From NCBI GenBank assembly GCA_030043285.1, contig JASHXZ010000236.1, positions 1-6,020 on the forward strand: a stretch of DNA of 6,020 nt. The letters are read 5' to 3'. The position numbers were made by a program, and so were the translations under genes. Every line of letters begins with the position of its first letter. Positions within the stretch are counted from its first letter, which is position 1. Below the pieces are notes generated by a model, which ran no database searches, was not told where the DNA came from, and worked only from the letters and a program-made list of their open reading frames with translations. Of the stretch, positions 1 to 5,905 are shown in pieces. Origin of the DNA: Xanthobacteraceae bacterium (GTDB lineage Bacteria > Pseudomonadota > Alphaproteobacteria > Rhizobiales > Xanthobacteraceae).

Positions 1-103
1 GCATCAAGACGACGCCGCCACCTTTGCCGTTGCCCCGCGGCACAGCGAGGAAAGCCGGCAGTCCTCCCGCGCAGCGGAACTCTTTGGTCACGATCTCACT
101 CAC
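1..103 (-). CDS. Dienelactone hydrolase-like protein, N-terminal fragment (partial)
   Basis: The gene runs off the left edge, so only the first 34 residues are visible. They begin MSEIVTKEFRCAGGLPAFLA and continue with a Pro-Arg-Gly-Asn-Gly-Lys-Gly-Gly-Gly turn and a hydrophobic VVLM strand. This order (strand, a 'G-L-P-A-F/Y-L-A-x-P' segment, a Gly-rich turn, then 'G-V-V-L-x') is what the start of dienelactone hydrolase family proteins looks like. These are cytosolic alpha/beta hydrolases with a Cys-His-Asp triad that act on lactones and other esters. The catalytic residues would lie outside the window, so activity cannot be judged. The start is GTG at 101-103, supported by a purine-rich AAGGAAGGGAG stretch just upstream (complement of 109-119). 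It is divergent from the secreted-protein gene at 282. That this is a real gene start is fairly sure; the family call is moderate because so little is visible. Confidence 0.65.
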   Translation of the reverse strand, partial: MSEIVTKEFRCAGGLPAFLAVPRGNGKGGGVVLM

Positions 104-281
104 GCGTTCTCCCTTCCTTGCGGCGCAGTTGCGCGCGGCGCTGCAATGCTAGAGCCGGCAAAGTTCCATTCCAATGCGCAAATAGCGGGGATTTCGCCGC
201 TTAAGGGCGTTCGCTCTCGAACTCTTGCCACAATAACCCGTCACTCTTCTCTGTGATTGAGGGAAGAGAGGTCACTCAGAC
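104..281. promoter_or_regulatory. Divergent intergenic region (promoters expected, none firmly placed)
   Basis: This 178-base gap separates two divergently read genes and must hold both promoters. A TTGCCA hexamer at 225-230 resembles a -35 box for the rightward gene, but no good -10 box lies 16-18 bases beyond it. A weak 5-bp inverted repeat (AGCGG 184-188 / CCGCT 197-201) is present. The ribosome site for the rightward gene is the GAGG-rich run at about 259-271. Confidence 0.3.
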
Positions 282-728
282 ATGACATGGCGGACCATTC
301 TGGCCGGCGCGCTGGCGTCGGCATTCTTTGGCGTTTTGACGTCGTCGATGGCCTCGGCCGAGGTGCGAATTGGCGGCGATCCGGGCGGCGAAGTTTCCTC
401 GTACATCCAAAAATACGAGCAAATTCGCGAGTCCGGCGAGCGGGTCGTCATCGACGGTCCCTGTCTCTCTGCATGCACGCTGGTGACGGGAATCGTTCCG
501 CGCGACCACATCTGTGTCACTGAGCGTGCGGTGCTCGGCTTCCATGCGGCCTCGTACTACGACGATGTGTCGCGCTCACTGGTGCCGACGCGCCGAGGCA
601 GCCGCTTGGTGATGAGCTTTTATCCGCCTCAGATCCGCCGTTGGATCGGTCGTCACGGCGGCCTTACGCCGCATCTGATCAGGCTGGGCGGCCGCGAACT
701 CGCCTCGCTCTACAATACCTGCCGCTGA
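282..728 (+). CDS. Secreted/periplasmic protein with ClpP-like Ser-His motif arrangement
   Basis: This is a 148-residue protein with a clear Sec signal peptide: Arg4, a hydrophobic core at 5-22 and an Ala-Ser-Ala cleavage site at 24-26. The mature part has a repeating pattern known from small proteins with a ClpP/crotonase-like fold. A strand 'RVVIDGPCLSACT' at 54-66 puts Ser63 in a G-x-C-x-S-A-C context. It is followed by 'RAVLGFHAA' at 82-90 with His88. In ClpP-like enzymes the equivalent Ser and His are catalytic, so a periplasmic peptidase-like role is possible, but this is inference and the third triad residue is not assignable. Four cysteines (61, 65, 78 and 147) remain in the mature protein and could form disulfides in the periplasm. 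The ATG at 282 has a GAGG-rich ribosome site about 10 bases upstream. The gene is followed by a hairpin terminator and seems monocistronic. Orthologs are usually annotated as hypothetical. Confidence 0.75.
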   Translation: MTWRTILAGALASAFFGVLTSSMASAEVRIGGDPGGEVSSYIQKYEQIRESGERVVIDGPCLSACTLVTGIVPRDHICVTERAVLGFHAASYYDDVSRSLVPTRRGSRLVMSFYPPQIRRWIGRHGGLTPHLIRLGGRELASLYNTCR

Positions 729-751
729 GCTGCTCGGCGCAACGAGCCAAC

Positions 752-778
752 GGCCGCCGGAGCCTGACTTCGGCGGCC
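752..778 (+). terminator. Probable intrinsic terminator hairpin
   Basis: GGCCGCCG (752-759) pairs perfectly with CGGCGGCC (771-778). The stem can extend inward by G-U, A-T and G-C pairs, giving 11 base pairs around a five-base loop. It starts 24 bases after the stop codon of the secreted-protein gene. The tail is CTTGGTTGGTTG, T-rich but interrupted by G, so it is not a perfect U-tract. Confidence 0.55.
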
Positions 779-786
779 CTTGGTTG

Positions 787-816
787 GTTGTCGTTTGCCG
801 AGTTGTCGTTTGTCGG
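787..816 (+). repeat. Tandem 15-bp duplication
   Basis: Two adjacent 15-base units, GTTGTCGTTTGCCGA (787-801) and GTTGTCGTTTGTCGG (802-816), match at 13 of 15 positions. They lie just upstream of the small membrane-protein/SCO gene pair. The second copy supplies the TTGTCG hexamer of the putative promoter. It could be a doubled regulator site or simply a slippage duplication. Confidence 0.55.
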
Positions 817-831
817 GTTTGGGACTATCTA
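803..831 (+). promoter_or_regulatory. Possible promoter of the SCO gene pair
   Basis: TTGTCG (803-808) and TATCTA (826-831) are separated by exactly 17 bases. The match to the sigma-70 consensus is modest (4 of 6 and 3 of 6). If correct, transcription would start almost at the ATG at 838, implying a leaderless or nearly leaderless message. That would agree with the poor ribosome site there (only AGGGT at 831-835, directly before the start). Confidence 0.3.
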
Positions 832-837
832 GGGTCC

Positions 838-999
838 ATGTCCCAGGTTATCGCAACGCGAACGTTCTTGCCACCGTTGTTGGCGGCCGGCGGTGCGGTG
901 ACGGTCGTGCTGGCCGGCACGATCGTGCTCTGGGCTCATTACGGCACGGCGGTGTTTTTCGAAACCATACGCGCCGGCTTCATCGCGTGCTTCGGCTAA
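838..999 (+). CDS. Small single-span membrane protein, upstream partner of SCO1/SenC
   Basis: This is a 53-residue protein beginning MSQVIATRTF. One hydrophobic stretch covers about residues 11-33 (Pro-Pro-Leu-Leu-Ala-Ala-Gly-Gly, then a Val/Leu/Ala/Ile-rich run ending in Leu-Trp), long enough for one membrane span. The C-terminal part is 'HYGTAVFFETIRAGFIACFG'. Its stop is one base before the ATG of the SCO gene, so the two genes are almost certainly co-transcribed and probably translationally coupled. I recall similar short hypothetical proteins upstream of SCO genes in rhizobial relatives, but no function is established to my knowledge. A role in cytochrome oxidase copper-site assembly is guilt by association. 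The reading frame is open back to 784, but that extension would encode the tandem repeat (VVVCRVVVCRV), so the ATG at 838 is preferred. Confidence 0.7.
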   Translation: MSQVIATRTFLPPLLAAGGAVTVVLAGTIVLWAHYGTAVFFETIRAGFIACFG

Positions 1000-1000
1000 G

Positions 1001-1609
1001 ATGAGCGAAGCAGCAGATACCAAGGCGCCTCGCGTCGTCGTTTTGCTGGCCGCGTTCTTGGCCGGCCTCGCCGTCATTCTGGGCGCCATCTTCGTTGTCG
1101 GCGGGCTGTCGCCGACGCCTGGGCGCGGCACCATCGCGATCGGCGGGCCGTTCCACCTCACCGACCAAAACGGCAAGCCATTCAGCGACCAGGACATGAA
1201 GGGCAAGCCGTATCTCGTGTTCTTCGGCTATACCCACTGCCCCGATATTTGCCCGACCACCCTGTTCGAAATGTCGCAGCTGATGGGCAAGCTCGGCCCG
1301 GACGCCGACCGTGTCGGCGCGCTGTTCATCACGGTGGATCCTGACCGGGATACGACGGCGGTGCTGAAGGATTACCTGGCGAGCTTCGATCCGCATCTGC
1401 GCGGACTGACCGGATCGCCGCCGGCCGTCGAACAGGCCATCAAGGATTACCGGGTCTATGCCAAAAAGGTGCCGCTGCAGGGCGGTGATTACACCATGGA
1501 CCACACGGCCCTGGTCTATCTCATGGACAAGGACGGCCGTTTTGTCGCGCCATTCGATATGCAACGGACGGCGGATATCGAAGCCGCCGAGGTGCGGCGG
1601 TACTTTTAA
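1001..1609 (+). CDS. senC: SCO1/SenC family copper chaperone for cytochrome c oxidase
   Basis: This 202-residue protein is a membrane-anchored thioredoxin-fold protein facing the periplasm. Residues 12-35 form the N-terminal anchor. The SCO copper-binding set is complete: Cys80 and Cys84 in 'FFGYTHCPDICPTT' and His168 in 'DYTMDHTALVYLMD'. The conserved 'FITVDPDRDT' segment (109-118) is also present. Members of this family deliver copper to, or keep reduced, the CuA site of subunit II of aa3-type oxidases, and some contribute to redox homeostasis. Length is normal and nothing is missing. It follows the 53-residue membrane protein by a single base, which supports joint expression. No oxidase subunit genes are in the window, so the chaperone locus is apparently unlinked on this side. 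The family assignment is very secure; the exact target oxidase is inference. Confidence 0.95.
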   Translation: MSEAADTKAPRVVVLLAAFLAGLAVILGAIFVVGGLSPTPGRGTIAIGGPFHLTDQNGKPFSDQDMKGKPYLVFFGYTHCPDICPTTLFEMSQLMGKLGPDADRVGALFITVDPDRDTTAVLKDYLASFDPHLRGLTGSPPAVEQAIKDYRVYAKKVPLQGGDYTMDHTALVYLMDKDGRFVAPFDMQRTADIEAAEVRRYF

Positions 1610-1644
1610 CCATGAGTGGAACGGGCAAGCGGGCACCCGTTAGC

Positions 1645-1718
1645 CAAAAGGTTGTCTTTTCGGCCAAAACGCGTGAAAGCCATGCGTTTACTGGGATTTG
1701 GGGATATCAAAAGGTTGT
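1645..1718 (+). repeat. Pair of 11-bp direct repeats upstream of the XRE regulator
   Basis: CAAAAGGTTGT occurs at 1645-1655 and again at 1708-1718, start to start 63 bases, about six helical turns. Both copies lie in the 175-base gap between the SCO gene and the XRE regulator gene. The spacing and position suit a pair of regulator sites, perhaps for autoregulation. No convincing sigma-70 promoter was found; TTGTGT at 1715-1720 could act as a weak -35 box. Chance occurrence is not excluded. Confidence 0.4.
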
Positions 1719-1784
1719 GTATAGCTCTCTGGTAGAACCCTAAGCGGTCTGCTAAGAAGAATCGGTGGCAAAGGAGTATTGATA

Positions 1785-2183
1785 ATGGGCGGCAAAAGGG
1801 CAAACAACGTTGACGTAGCAGTTGGTCACCGCATCCGGCTGTTTCGTCTCAATGCTGGGTTGTCCCAGACCGAGCTTGCGGACCAGATCGGCGTCACGTT
1901 CCAGCAGGTCCAGAAGTACGAAAAGGGTGTCAATCGCGTGGGGGCGGGCCGTCTAACTCAGATCGCTTCGGCCCTAAACGTGCCAATCACGGCCTTTTTC
2001 GAGGGCATGACCGCCGGTGCGAAGAGCCGGTCGGAAGCGGATTCGCTCGCCGAACTGATGACGGCGCCGCGGGCCTTCAAGCTTCTCGACGCCTTTTCCG
2101 AGATCACCGATCCGGCACTGCAGACCGTGATTTTGTCTCTGGTGCAGTCGATCAGCTCTCGGCGGTCCGGGACGCACAAATAG
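1785..2183 (+). CDS. XRE-family transcriptional regulator, PraR/SinR-like
   Basis: This 132-residue cytosolic DNA-binding protein carries a Cro/C1-type helix-turn-helix at about residues 14-70: 'GHRIRLFRLNAGLSQTELAD', then 'IGVTFQQVQKYEKGVNRVGA'. The recognition-helix segment 'TFQQVQKYEKGxNRVGA' is typical of a rhizobial regulator family that includes PraR, which represses quorum-sensing or biofilm-related genes in some species. The C-terminal half (about 80-127) is predicted helical and ends in 'SEITDPALQTVILSLVQSIS', the sort of tail that mediates dimerisation. Compared with those proteins the sequence is diverged, so the same targets cannot be assumed. ATG at 1785 is chosen because AAGGAG (1771-1776) sits 8 bases upstream, one of the best ribosome sites in the window. 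An in-frame TTG at 1779 is too close to it. It appears monocistronic. Confidence 0.88.
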   Translation: MGGKRANNVDVAVGHRIRLFRLNAGLSQTELADQIGVTFQQVQKYEKGVNRVGAGRLTQIASALNVPITAFFEGMTAGAKSRSEADSLAELMTAPRAFKLLDAFSEITDPALQTVILSLVQSISSRRSGTHK

Positions 2184-2213
2184 TTCCGTCCGCGTTCTCT
2201 GCGCGACTGACAG

Positions 2214-2230
2214 CTCGCCATAGAGGCGAG
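2214..2230 (+). terminator. Small hairpin after the XRE gene, possible terminator
   Basis: CTCGCC (2214-2219) and GGCGAG (2225-2230) form a perfect 6-bp stem with a five-base loop, about 30 bases after the stop codon. There is no T-run after it, so it could be a weak or Rho-assisted terminator or an mRNA-end stabiliser. Confidence 0.3.
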
Positions 2231-2254
2231 GGCGCCGCCGCATAGCCGCACAAG

Positions 2255-2278
2255 CTTATGTCGACCATATGACATAAG
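2255..2278. promoter_or_regulatory. Perfect inverted repeat, probable operator
   Basis: CTTATGTC (2255-2262) and GACATAAG (2271-2278) are perfect reverse complements separated by eight bases. The centre-to-centre spacing of 16 bases is suited to a dimeric DNA-binding protein reading adjacent grooves on one or nearly one face. It is more AT-rich than its surroundings and has no following T-tract, so an operator is likelier than a terminator. It lies between the XRE regulator gene and the solute-binding protein gene, roughly 85-100 bases before the latter's likely starts. Which protein binds it is unknown; the neighbouring XRE regulator is an obvious but untested candidate. Confidence 0.55.
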
Positions 2279-2363
2279 GGTTGAGCTGCCCGACTTCTCA
2301 CCAGATTTCTGCCGGGTGAGCTCGCTGGCGCGGCCGCTCAAACCGTTGCCGGAATTGCGGCCG

Positions 2364-3266
2364 ATGATCGATCGCATGACAACGTCCCGCCGATTTGGCT
2401 GGCCGGCCGGCGCGATAGCGCTCGTCGGCCTGCTGTGTGCGCTTTTGTCGCCCTGCGTGCTCCCGGCGGCGGCCGCGCAGGATGGCGCTGCGGCGCAACG
2501 AACGGTTGTGGTGCCCGGATTTTGGGATCCGCGGCGGCGCCCCGAGCGACCCGATTTGTCGCGCCTGCAGACCATTCGCTTTCTCACCGATCTCGACTAT
2601 CCGCCGTTCGACTATGCGGGACCGGACGGCAATCCGGCCGGCTTTAACGTCGATCTCGCGCGCCTCGTCTGCGCCGAGATCAAAGCGACCTGCACGATCC
2701 AGGCGCGGCCGTTCGAAGCGCTGCTTGGCGCGCTCGACAGCAATCTTGGCGATGCCGTGATTGCCTCGATCGCCGCGAATGCCGAAACCCGCAAGCGCGC
2801 CGATTTCACCGACCCCTATTACCGTACCCCGGGACGCTTCGTGGCTCGTGCCGACAGCACAATCGGCGACGTATTGCCGGAACTGGTGGCCGGCAAAAAG
2901 ATCGCCGTGGTCGCCGGCACCGCGCACGAAGCCTACCTCAAGCAGATGTTCACCCAGGCCGAGGTGCACTCGTATCCGAACCCCGCGGCAGCCCGCGCCG
3001 CCTTGAAGAACAAAGACGTCGATCTCCTGTTCGGCGACGGCGTGGCGCTGTCGTTCTGGCTCAACGGCACCGACTCCGCCGGCTGCTGCGCGTTTCGCGG
3101 CGGCCCGTTTCTCGATAGCCGCTACTTCGGCGAAGGCGTCGGCATTGCGGTGAAGCGCGGCAACGACGTGTTGCGCCAGGCGCTGAACTGGGCGCTGTTC
3201 CGGCAATGGGAAAAGGGCAGCTTTACCGACTTGTGGCTGCGTTATTTCCCGATCAGTCCGTTTTAG
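2364..3266 (+). CDS. Periplasmic family 3 solute-binding protein, no transporter genes adjacent
   Basis: With ATG 2364 this is a 300-residue exported protein. It has an Arg-Arg n-region, a hydrophobic core at about 14-33 and a likely cleavage after Ala-Ala-Ala-Ala at 35-38. A Pro/Arg-rich linker follows (about 50-68, containing 'FWDPRRRPERPDLSR'). Then comes a two-lobed extracellular solute-binding domain of the polar amino acid type: 'IRFLTDLDYPPFDY' (71-84), 'GFNVDLARLVC' (93-103), 'SIAANAETRKRADFTDPYY' (135-153) with Arg143 at the usual carboxylate-binding position, and 'DLLFGD' (220-225). In amino acid ABC transporters such proteins bind ligand and dock on a permease, but neither permease nor ATPase genes are nearby, so it may serve a distant transporter or a sensor. 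A Cys-Cys pair at 241-242 is unusual. The start is uncertain: GTG 2316 gives 316 residues, ATG 2376 gives 296; 2364 has a weak GGA about 10 bases upstream. Confidence 0.82.
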   Translation: MIDRMTTSRRFGWPAGAIALVGLLCALLSPCVLPAAAAQDGAAAQRTVVVPGFWDPRRRPERPDLSRLQTIRFLTDLDYPPFDYAGPDGNPAGFNVDLARLVCAEIKATCTIQARPFEALLGALDSNLGDAVIASIAANAETRKRADFTDPYYRTPGRFVARADSTIGDVLPELVAGKKIAVVAGTAHEAYLKQMFTQAEVHSYPNPAAARAALKNKDVDLLFGDGVALSFWLNGTDSAGCCAFRGGPFLDSRYFGEGVGIAVKRGNDVLRQALNWALFRQWEKGSFTDLWLRYFPISPF

Positions 3267-3287
3267 GCGAATCGCCGCGTACGCATT

Positions 3288-3316
3288 GCCGGCAGTGGCC
3301 GGCCCGGTTTCTCTTT
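3288..3316 (+). terminator. Possible terminator after the solute-binding protein gene
   Basis: GCCGG (3288-3292) pairs with CCGGC (3299-3303) around a six-base loop, about 20 bases after the stop codon. A pyrimidine-rich GGTTTCTCTTT tail follows at 3307-3316. The stem is short, so the call is tentative. Confidence 0.4.
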
Positions 3317-3334
3317 AGACGTCGGGAAACCTGT

Positions 3335-3363
3335 TTGACGCGGCATGTGCCGCTTCCTAGTGT
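3335..3363 (+). promoter_or_regulatory. Likely sigma-70 promoter of lysS, with a palindrome in its spacer
   Basis: TTGACG (3335-3340) and TAGTGT (3358-3363) are separated by exactly 17 bases, a good match to alphaproteobacterial housekeeping promoters. Transcription would begin near 3370, giving a short leader that just contains the AAGAG ribosome site at 3375-3379. The spacer holds an inverted repeat, GCGGCA (3340-3345) / TGCCGC (3348-3353). Confidence 0.5.
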
Positions 3364-3385
3364 CCGCGCGCCTTAAGAGATGACG

Positions 3386-5020
3386 ATGTCTGCCGCCACC
3401 GAGCTTTCGCCGAACCTGCGCGAACTGGCCGAGCAATCGCACGCTTGGCCGTTCGAGGAGGCGCGCAAGATCGTGGCGCGGGTCAAGCGGACCCCGAAGG
3501 ACGAAGTCATCTTCGAGACCGGCTATGGGCCCTCCGGACTGCCGCATATCGGCACCTTCGGCGAGGTCGTGCGTACCACGATGGTGCGCCACGCCTTCCG
3601 TGTGCTCACCGACGACAAGGTCAAGACGCGGCTCATCGCGTTCTCCGACGATATGGACGGGCTGCGCAAGGTGCCCGAAAACATCCCCAACAAGGAGATG
3701 GTGGCGCAGCACCTCGGCAAGCCGTTGTCCCGCATTCCCGACCCGTTCGGCACCCACGAAAGCTTCGCCGCCCACAACAACGCGCGGCTATGCTCTTTTC
3801 TCGATCACTTCGGCTTCGAGTACGAGTTTCTGTCGGCGACCGCCTGCTACACGTCGGGCCGGTTCGATGCGGCGCTGCTGAAAGTGCTCGAGCACTTCGA
3901 TCGCGTGATGGCGGTGATGCTGCCGTCGCTGCGCGAGGAACGGGCGCAGACTTATTCGCCGTTCCTGCCGATTTCGCCGGCGAGCGGCATTGTGCTGCAA
4001 GTGCCTGTGGTAGCGCACGATGCCAAGGCGGGCACCATCACGTACGAGGATCCGGACAGCGGCGAACGCGTGACCACGCCGGTCACCGGCGGCCGCTGCA
4101 AGCTGCAATGGAAGCCGGATTGGGCGATGCGCTGGGTCGCGCTCGGCGTCGACTACGAGATGGCCGGCAAGGATTTGATCGATTCGGTGAAACTGTCGGC
4201 GCAAATCTGCCGCGCGCTCGGCGGCACGCCGCCCGAGGGATTTAATTACGAGCTGTTCCTCGACGAGAACGGCCAGAAAATCTCCAAGAGCAAGGGCAAC
4301 GGCCTCACCATCGAGGAATGGCTGCGCTACGCCAGCCCCGAGAGCCTGTCGCTGTTCATGTTTCGCGAGCCGAAGGCCGCCAAGCGACTCTATTTCGACG
4401 TCATCCCGCGCCAGGTCGACGAGTATCAGCAGTTCCTCGACGCTTATGCGCGGCAAAACCCGCGCGATCGTCCGACCAACCCGGTCTGGCACATTCACGC
4501 CGGTGCGCCGCCGCAGGCCGACAATCCGATATCGTTCGCCATGCTGCTGTCGCTCGTCACCGCATCGAACGCGGAGAATGCCGACACGCTTTGGGGCTTT
4601 ATCGGCCGCTATCGGGCAGACGTGACGCCGCAAACCCATCCGCATCTCAGGGCTTTGGTCGGATACGCGATTCGCTATTTCCACGACTTCGTGCTGCCGG
4701 CCAAAAAATTTCGCGAGCCGGCCGCCGTTGAGCGCGCCGCTTTGACTGATCTGCGTGACGCGCTATCGCAGTTGCCGACCGATGCGCCACCTGAAAAAAT
4801 TCAAAATGTCGTCTACGAAATCGGCCGCCGCGAACCCTTCCTGGACCACAAAAAGCTAGCCAAGGATGGGAGGCCCGGCGTAGCGCTCGACTGGTTCAAT
4901 ATGCTTTACCAAGTGCTGCTCGGCCAGGAGAAAGGCCCGCGCTTCGGCTCGTTTGTAGCTGCCTACGGCCTGCAAAACACGATCGACATGATCGACGGCG
5001 CGCTGGCAAGATCGGCGTGA
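3386..5020 (+). CDS. lysS: Class I lysyl-tRNA synthetase
   Basis: This cytosolic enzyme charges tRNA-Lys with lysine at the expense of ATP. It is the class I (archaeal-type) form that replaces the usual class II LysRS in many alphaproteobacteria. With 544 residues it has the family's normal length. The N-terminal Rossmann catalytic domain carries the HIGH-type motif H-I-G-T at 54-57 within '[15 protein letters not shown]'. The KMSKS-type motif K-I-S-K-S is at 298-302 within '[11 protein letters not shown]'. Between them lie the conserved '[11 protein letters not shown]' and '[12 protein letters not shown]' blocks. The C-terminal part is the helical anticodon-binding region, ending '[20 protein letters not shown]'. 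Two ATG codons compete: 3380 and 3386. The second is preferred because AAGAG at 3375-3379 then has a normal six-base spacing; the first would add only Met-Thr. The gene has its own likely promoter. No intact strong terminator was found after it. Confidence 0.97.
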   Translation: MSAATELSPNLRELAEQSHAWPFEEARKIVARVKRTPKDEVIFETGYGPSGLPHIGTFGEVVRTTMVRHAFRVLTDDKVKTRLIAFSDDMDGLRKVPENIPNKEMVAQHLGKPLSRIPDPFGTHESFAAHNNARLCSFLDHFGFEYEFLSATACYTSGRFDAALLKVLEHFDRVMAVMLPSLREERAQTYSPFLPISPASGIVLQVPVVAHDAKAGTITYEDPDSGERVTTPVTGGRCKLQWKPDWAMRWVALGVDYEMAGKDLIDSVKLSAQICRALGGTPPEGFNYELFLDENGQKISKSKGNGLTIEEWLRYASPESLSLFMFREPKAAKRLYFDVIPRQVDEYQQFLDAYARQNPRDRPTNPVWHIHAGAPPQADNPISFAMLLSLVTASNAENADTLWGFIGRYRADVTPQTHPHLRALVGYAIRYFHDFVLPAKKFREPAAVERAALTDLRDALSQLPTDAPPEKIQNVVYEIGRREPFLDHKKLAKDGRPGVALDWFNMLYQVLLGQEKGPRFGSFVAAYGLQNTIDMIDGALARSA

Positions 5021-5110
5021 ACGATTCTTCTTCGCCAAAGACTTTGGTCACGCGCGCCCCGCTTCGCTGAATGACGCGCCACCTCGCTGGCGCCGTTGGT
5101 GATCGAGCGC

Positions 5111-5209
5111 ATGACCGACCATGGCTTTCGGCGATGGACGCGCGTCATCATCTTCGCCGTCAGCATCGTTTATCTGTTTCGCGGCGCGATGCTGTGGTGG
5201 CACGCCTGA
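5111..5209 (+). CDS. Probable 32-residue single-span membrane protein
   Basis: ATG at 5111 opens a 32-codon frame ending in TGA at 5207-5209. The protein starts MTDHGFRRWTR, continues with the hydrophobic run VIIFAVSIVYLF, and ends RGAMLWWHA. A basic N-terminal segment followed by a 12-20 residue hydrophobic span and an aromatic Trp-Trp end is the classic make-up of a tiny inner-membrane protein with its N-terminus inside. About four fifths of its codons end in G or C, as in the surrounding real genes, which argues for coding. The ribosome site is weak (GATCGAG just upstream). In-frame GTG 5099 and TTG 5096 could add four or five residues. It lies 90 bases after lysS on the same strand and could share its transcript; it is convergent with the S24 regulator. 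I do not recognise a family. Confidence 0.5.
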   Translation: MTDHGFRRWTRVIIFAVSIVYLFRGAMLWWHA

Positions 5210-5221
5210 CGTCAAAGTTTG

Positions 5222-5851
5222 CTACTGGCTCGCCCACACGATGCGCGCCATCGACAGCACGTCGGTGGCCGACAGCGTGCGGTCGGGATGCTGGGCGTTG
5301 AGCGATTTCAGCTCCACCGTCTTGCCGATGCGGCGCTTGAGCTCTTTGGCCATGACCTCGCCGGCGCGGGTGCGGACCACGACGCGGTCGCCGCGGCGGA
5401 TCGGCGCCGACGGCGATACCACGATGACGTCGCCATCGCGGTACGCCGGCTCCATCGATTGGCCGGAGATTTCGAGCGCATAGGCGTGCTCGTCGTTGAG
5501 CGCCGGAAACGCGTACTCATCCCAGCCTCCGCCCGCCGGAAAGCCGCCGTCGTCGAAATAGCCGCCGGCGCCGGCCTGGGCAAAGCCGATCAGCGGCACT
5601 GCGCGCGCCGCCGCGCCGCCGGGCTGGTCGATCAGCCCGACAAAAACGTCGACCGGCGTGCCGGTCGCCGTGAGCGCCTTGGAGATCGATTCGGTCGACG
5701 GCCAGCGGGGGCGGCCGGCCGGCGTGATGCGCTTGGATTTGTTGAACGTGGTCGGGTCGAGACCGGCGCGCTTCGCCAGCCCCGAAGGCGAAAGGCCGGC
5801 GCGAGCCGCCAGCCGATCGACGGCTATCCAGACTTGGGCGTGAGTGAGCAT
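5222..5851 (-). CDS. LexA/CI-like transcriptional regulator with S24 peptidase domain
   Basis: This is a 209-residue, two-domain protein. Residues about 5-45 form a helix-turn-helix ('LSPSGLAKRAGLDPTTFNKS') that should bind an operator. Residues about 85-200 form the S24 (LexA/lambda CI-type) domain, which dimerises and can cut its own chain. Ser132 ('ISGQSMEPAYRDGD') and Lys169 ('GEVMAKELKRR') are the expected catalytic pair, 37 residues apart as in E. coli LexA (Ser119/Lys156). Ala-Gly bonds at 93-94 and 95-96 in 'FAQAGAGGYF' sit at the right distance to be the cleavage site. The protein is therefore probably a repressor inactivated by stress-triggered self-cleavage, though this is inference. 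It is not LexA itself: the DNA-binding domain differs, and no prophage genes are nearby. Start ATG 5849-5851 (complement) has GGAG 11 bases upstream; an upstream extension to 5935 would cover the promoter region and is not preferred. Confidence 0.9.
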   Translation of the reverse strand: MLTHAQVWIAVDRLAARAGLSPSGLAKRAGLDPTTFNKSKRITPAGRPRWPSTESISKALTATGTPVDVFVGLIDQPGGAAARAVPLIGFAQAGAGGYFDDGGFPAGGGWDEYAFPALNDEHAYALEISGQSMEPAYRDGDVIVVSPSAPIRRGDRVVVRTRAGEVMAKELKRRIGKTVELKSLNAQHPDRTLSATDVLSMARIVWASQ

Positions 5852-5905
5852 CCGAAAGTTGTCTCCGTTGGCGGCCCGCCACCAGCCGCATGATGTTGCG
5901 CACTG

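Noticed and set aside
784..837. Upstream extension of the 53-residue membrane protein
   Set aside because: The extra 18 residues translate a tandem nucleotide repeat and would displace the normal N-terminal layout before the membrane span.
980..1636. Long minus-strand open frame opposite the SCO gene
   Set aside because: It mirrors a securely identified gene; GC-rich genes regularly leave open antisense frames. The translation is Arg/Glu/His-rich with no recognisable domain.
2298..3206. 302-codon minus-strand open frame opposite the solute-binding protein
   Set aside because: It is antisense to a gene with signal peptide and family motifs, and has the Arg/Ala-rich composition of a shadow frame.
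3788..4684. 298-codon minus-strand open frame inside lysS
   Set aside because: It lies wholly within the coding part of the class I lysyl-tRNA synthetase and has no recognisable motif.
5035..5047. CCAAA/TTTGG hairpin after lysS as a terminator
   Set aside because: It has a five-pair AT-rich stem with a three-base loop and no following T-run, too weak to support the call.
5219..5893. 224-codon plus-strand open frame opposite the S24 regulator
   Set aside because: The minus-strand frame carries helix-turn-helix and S24 motifs in order; the plus-strand frame is Arg/Ala-rich without a domain.
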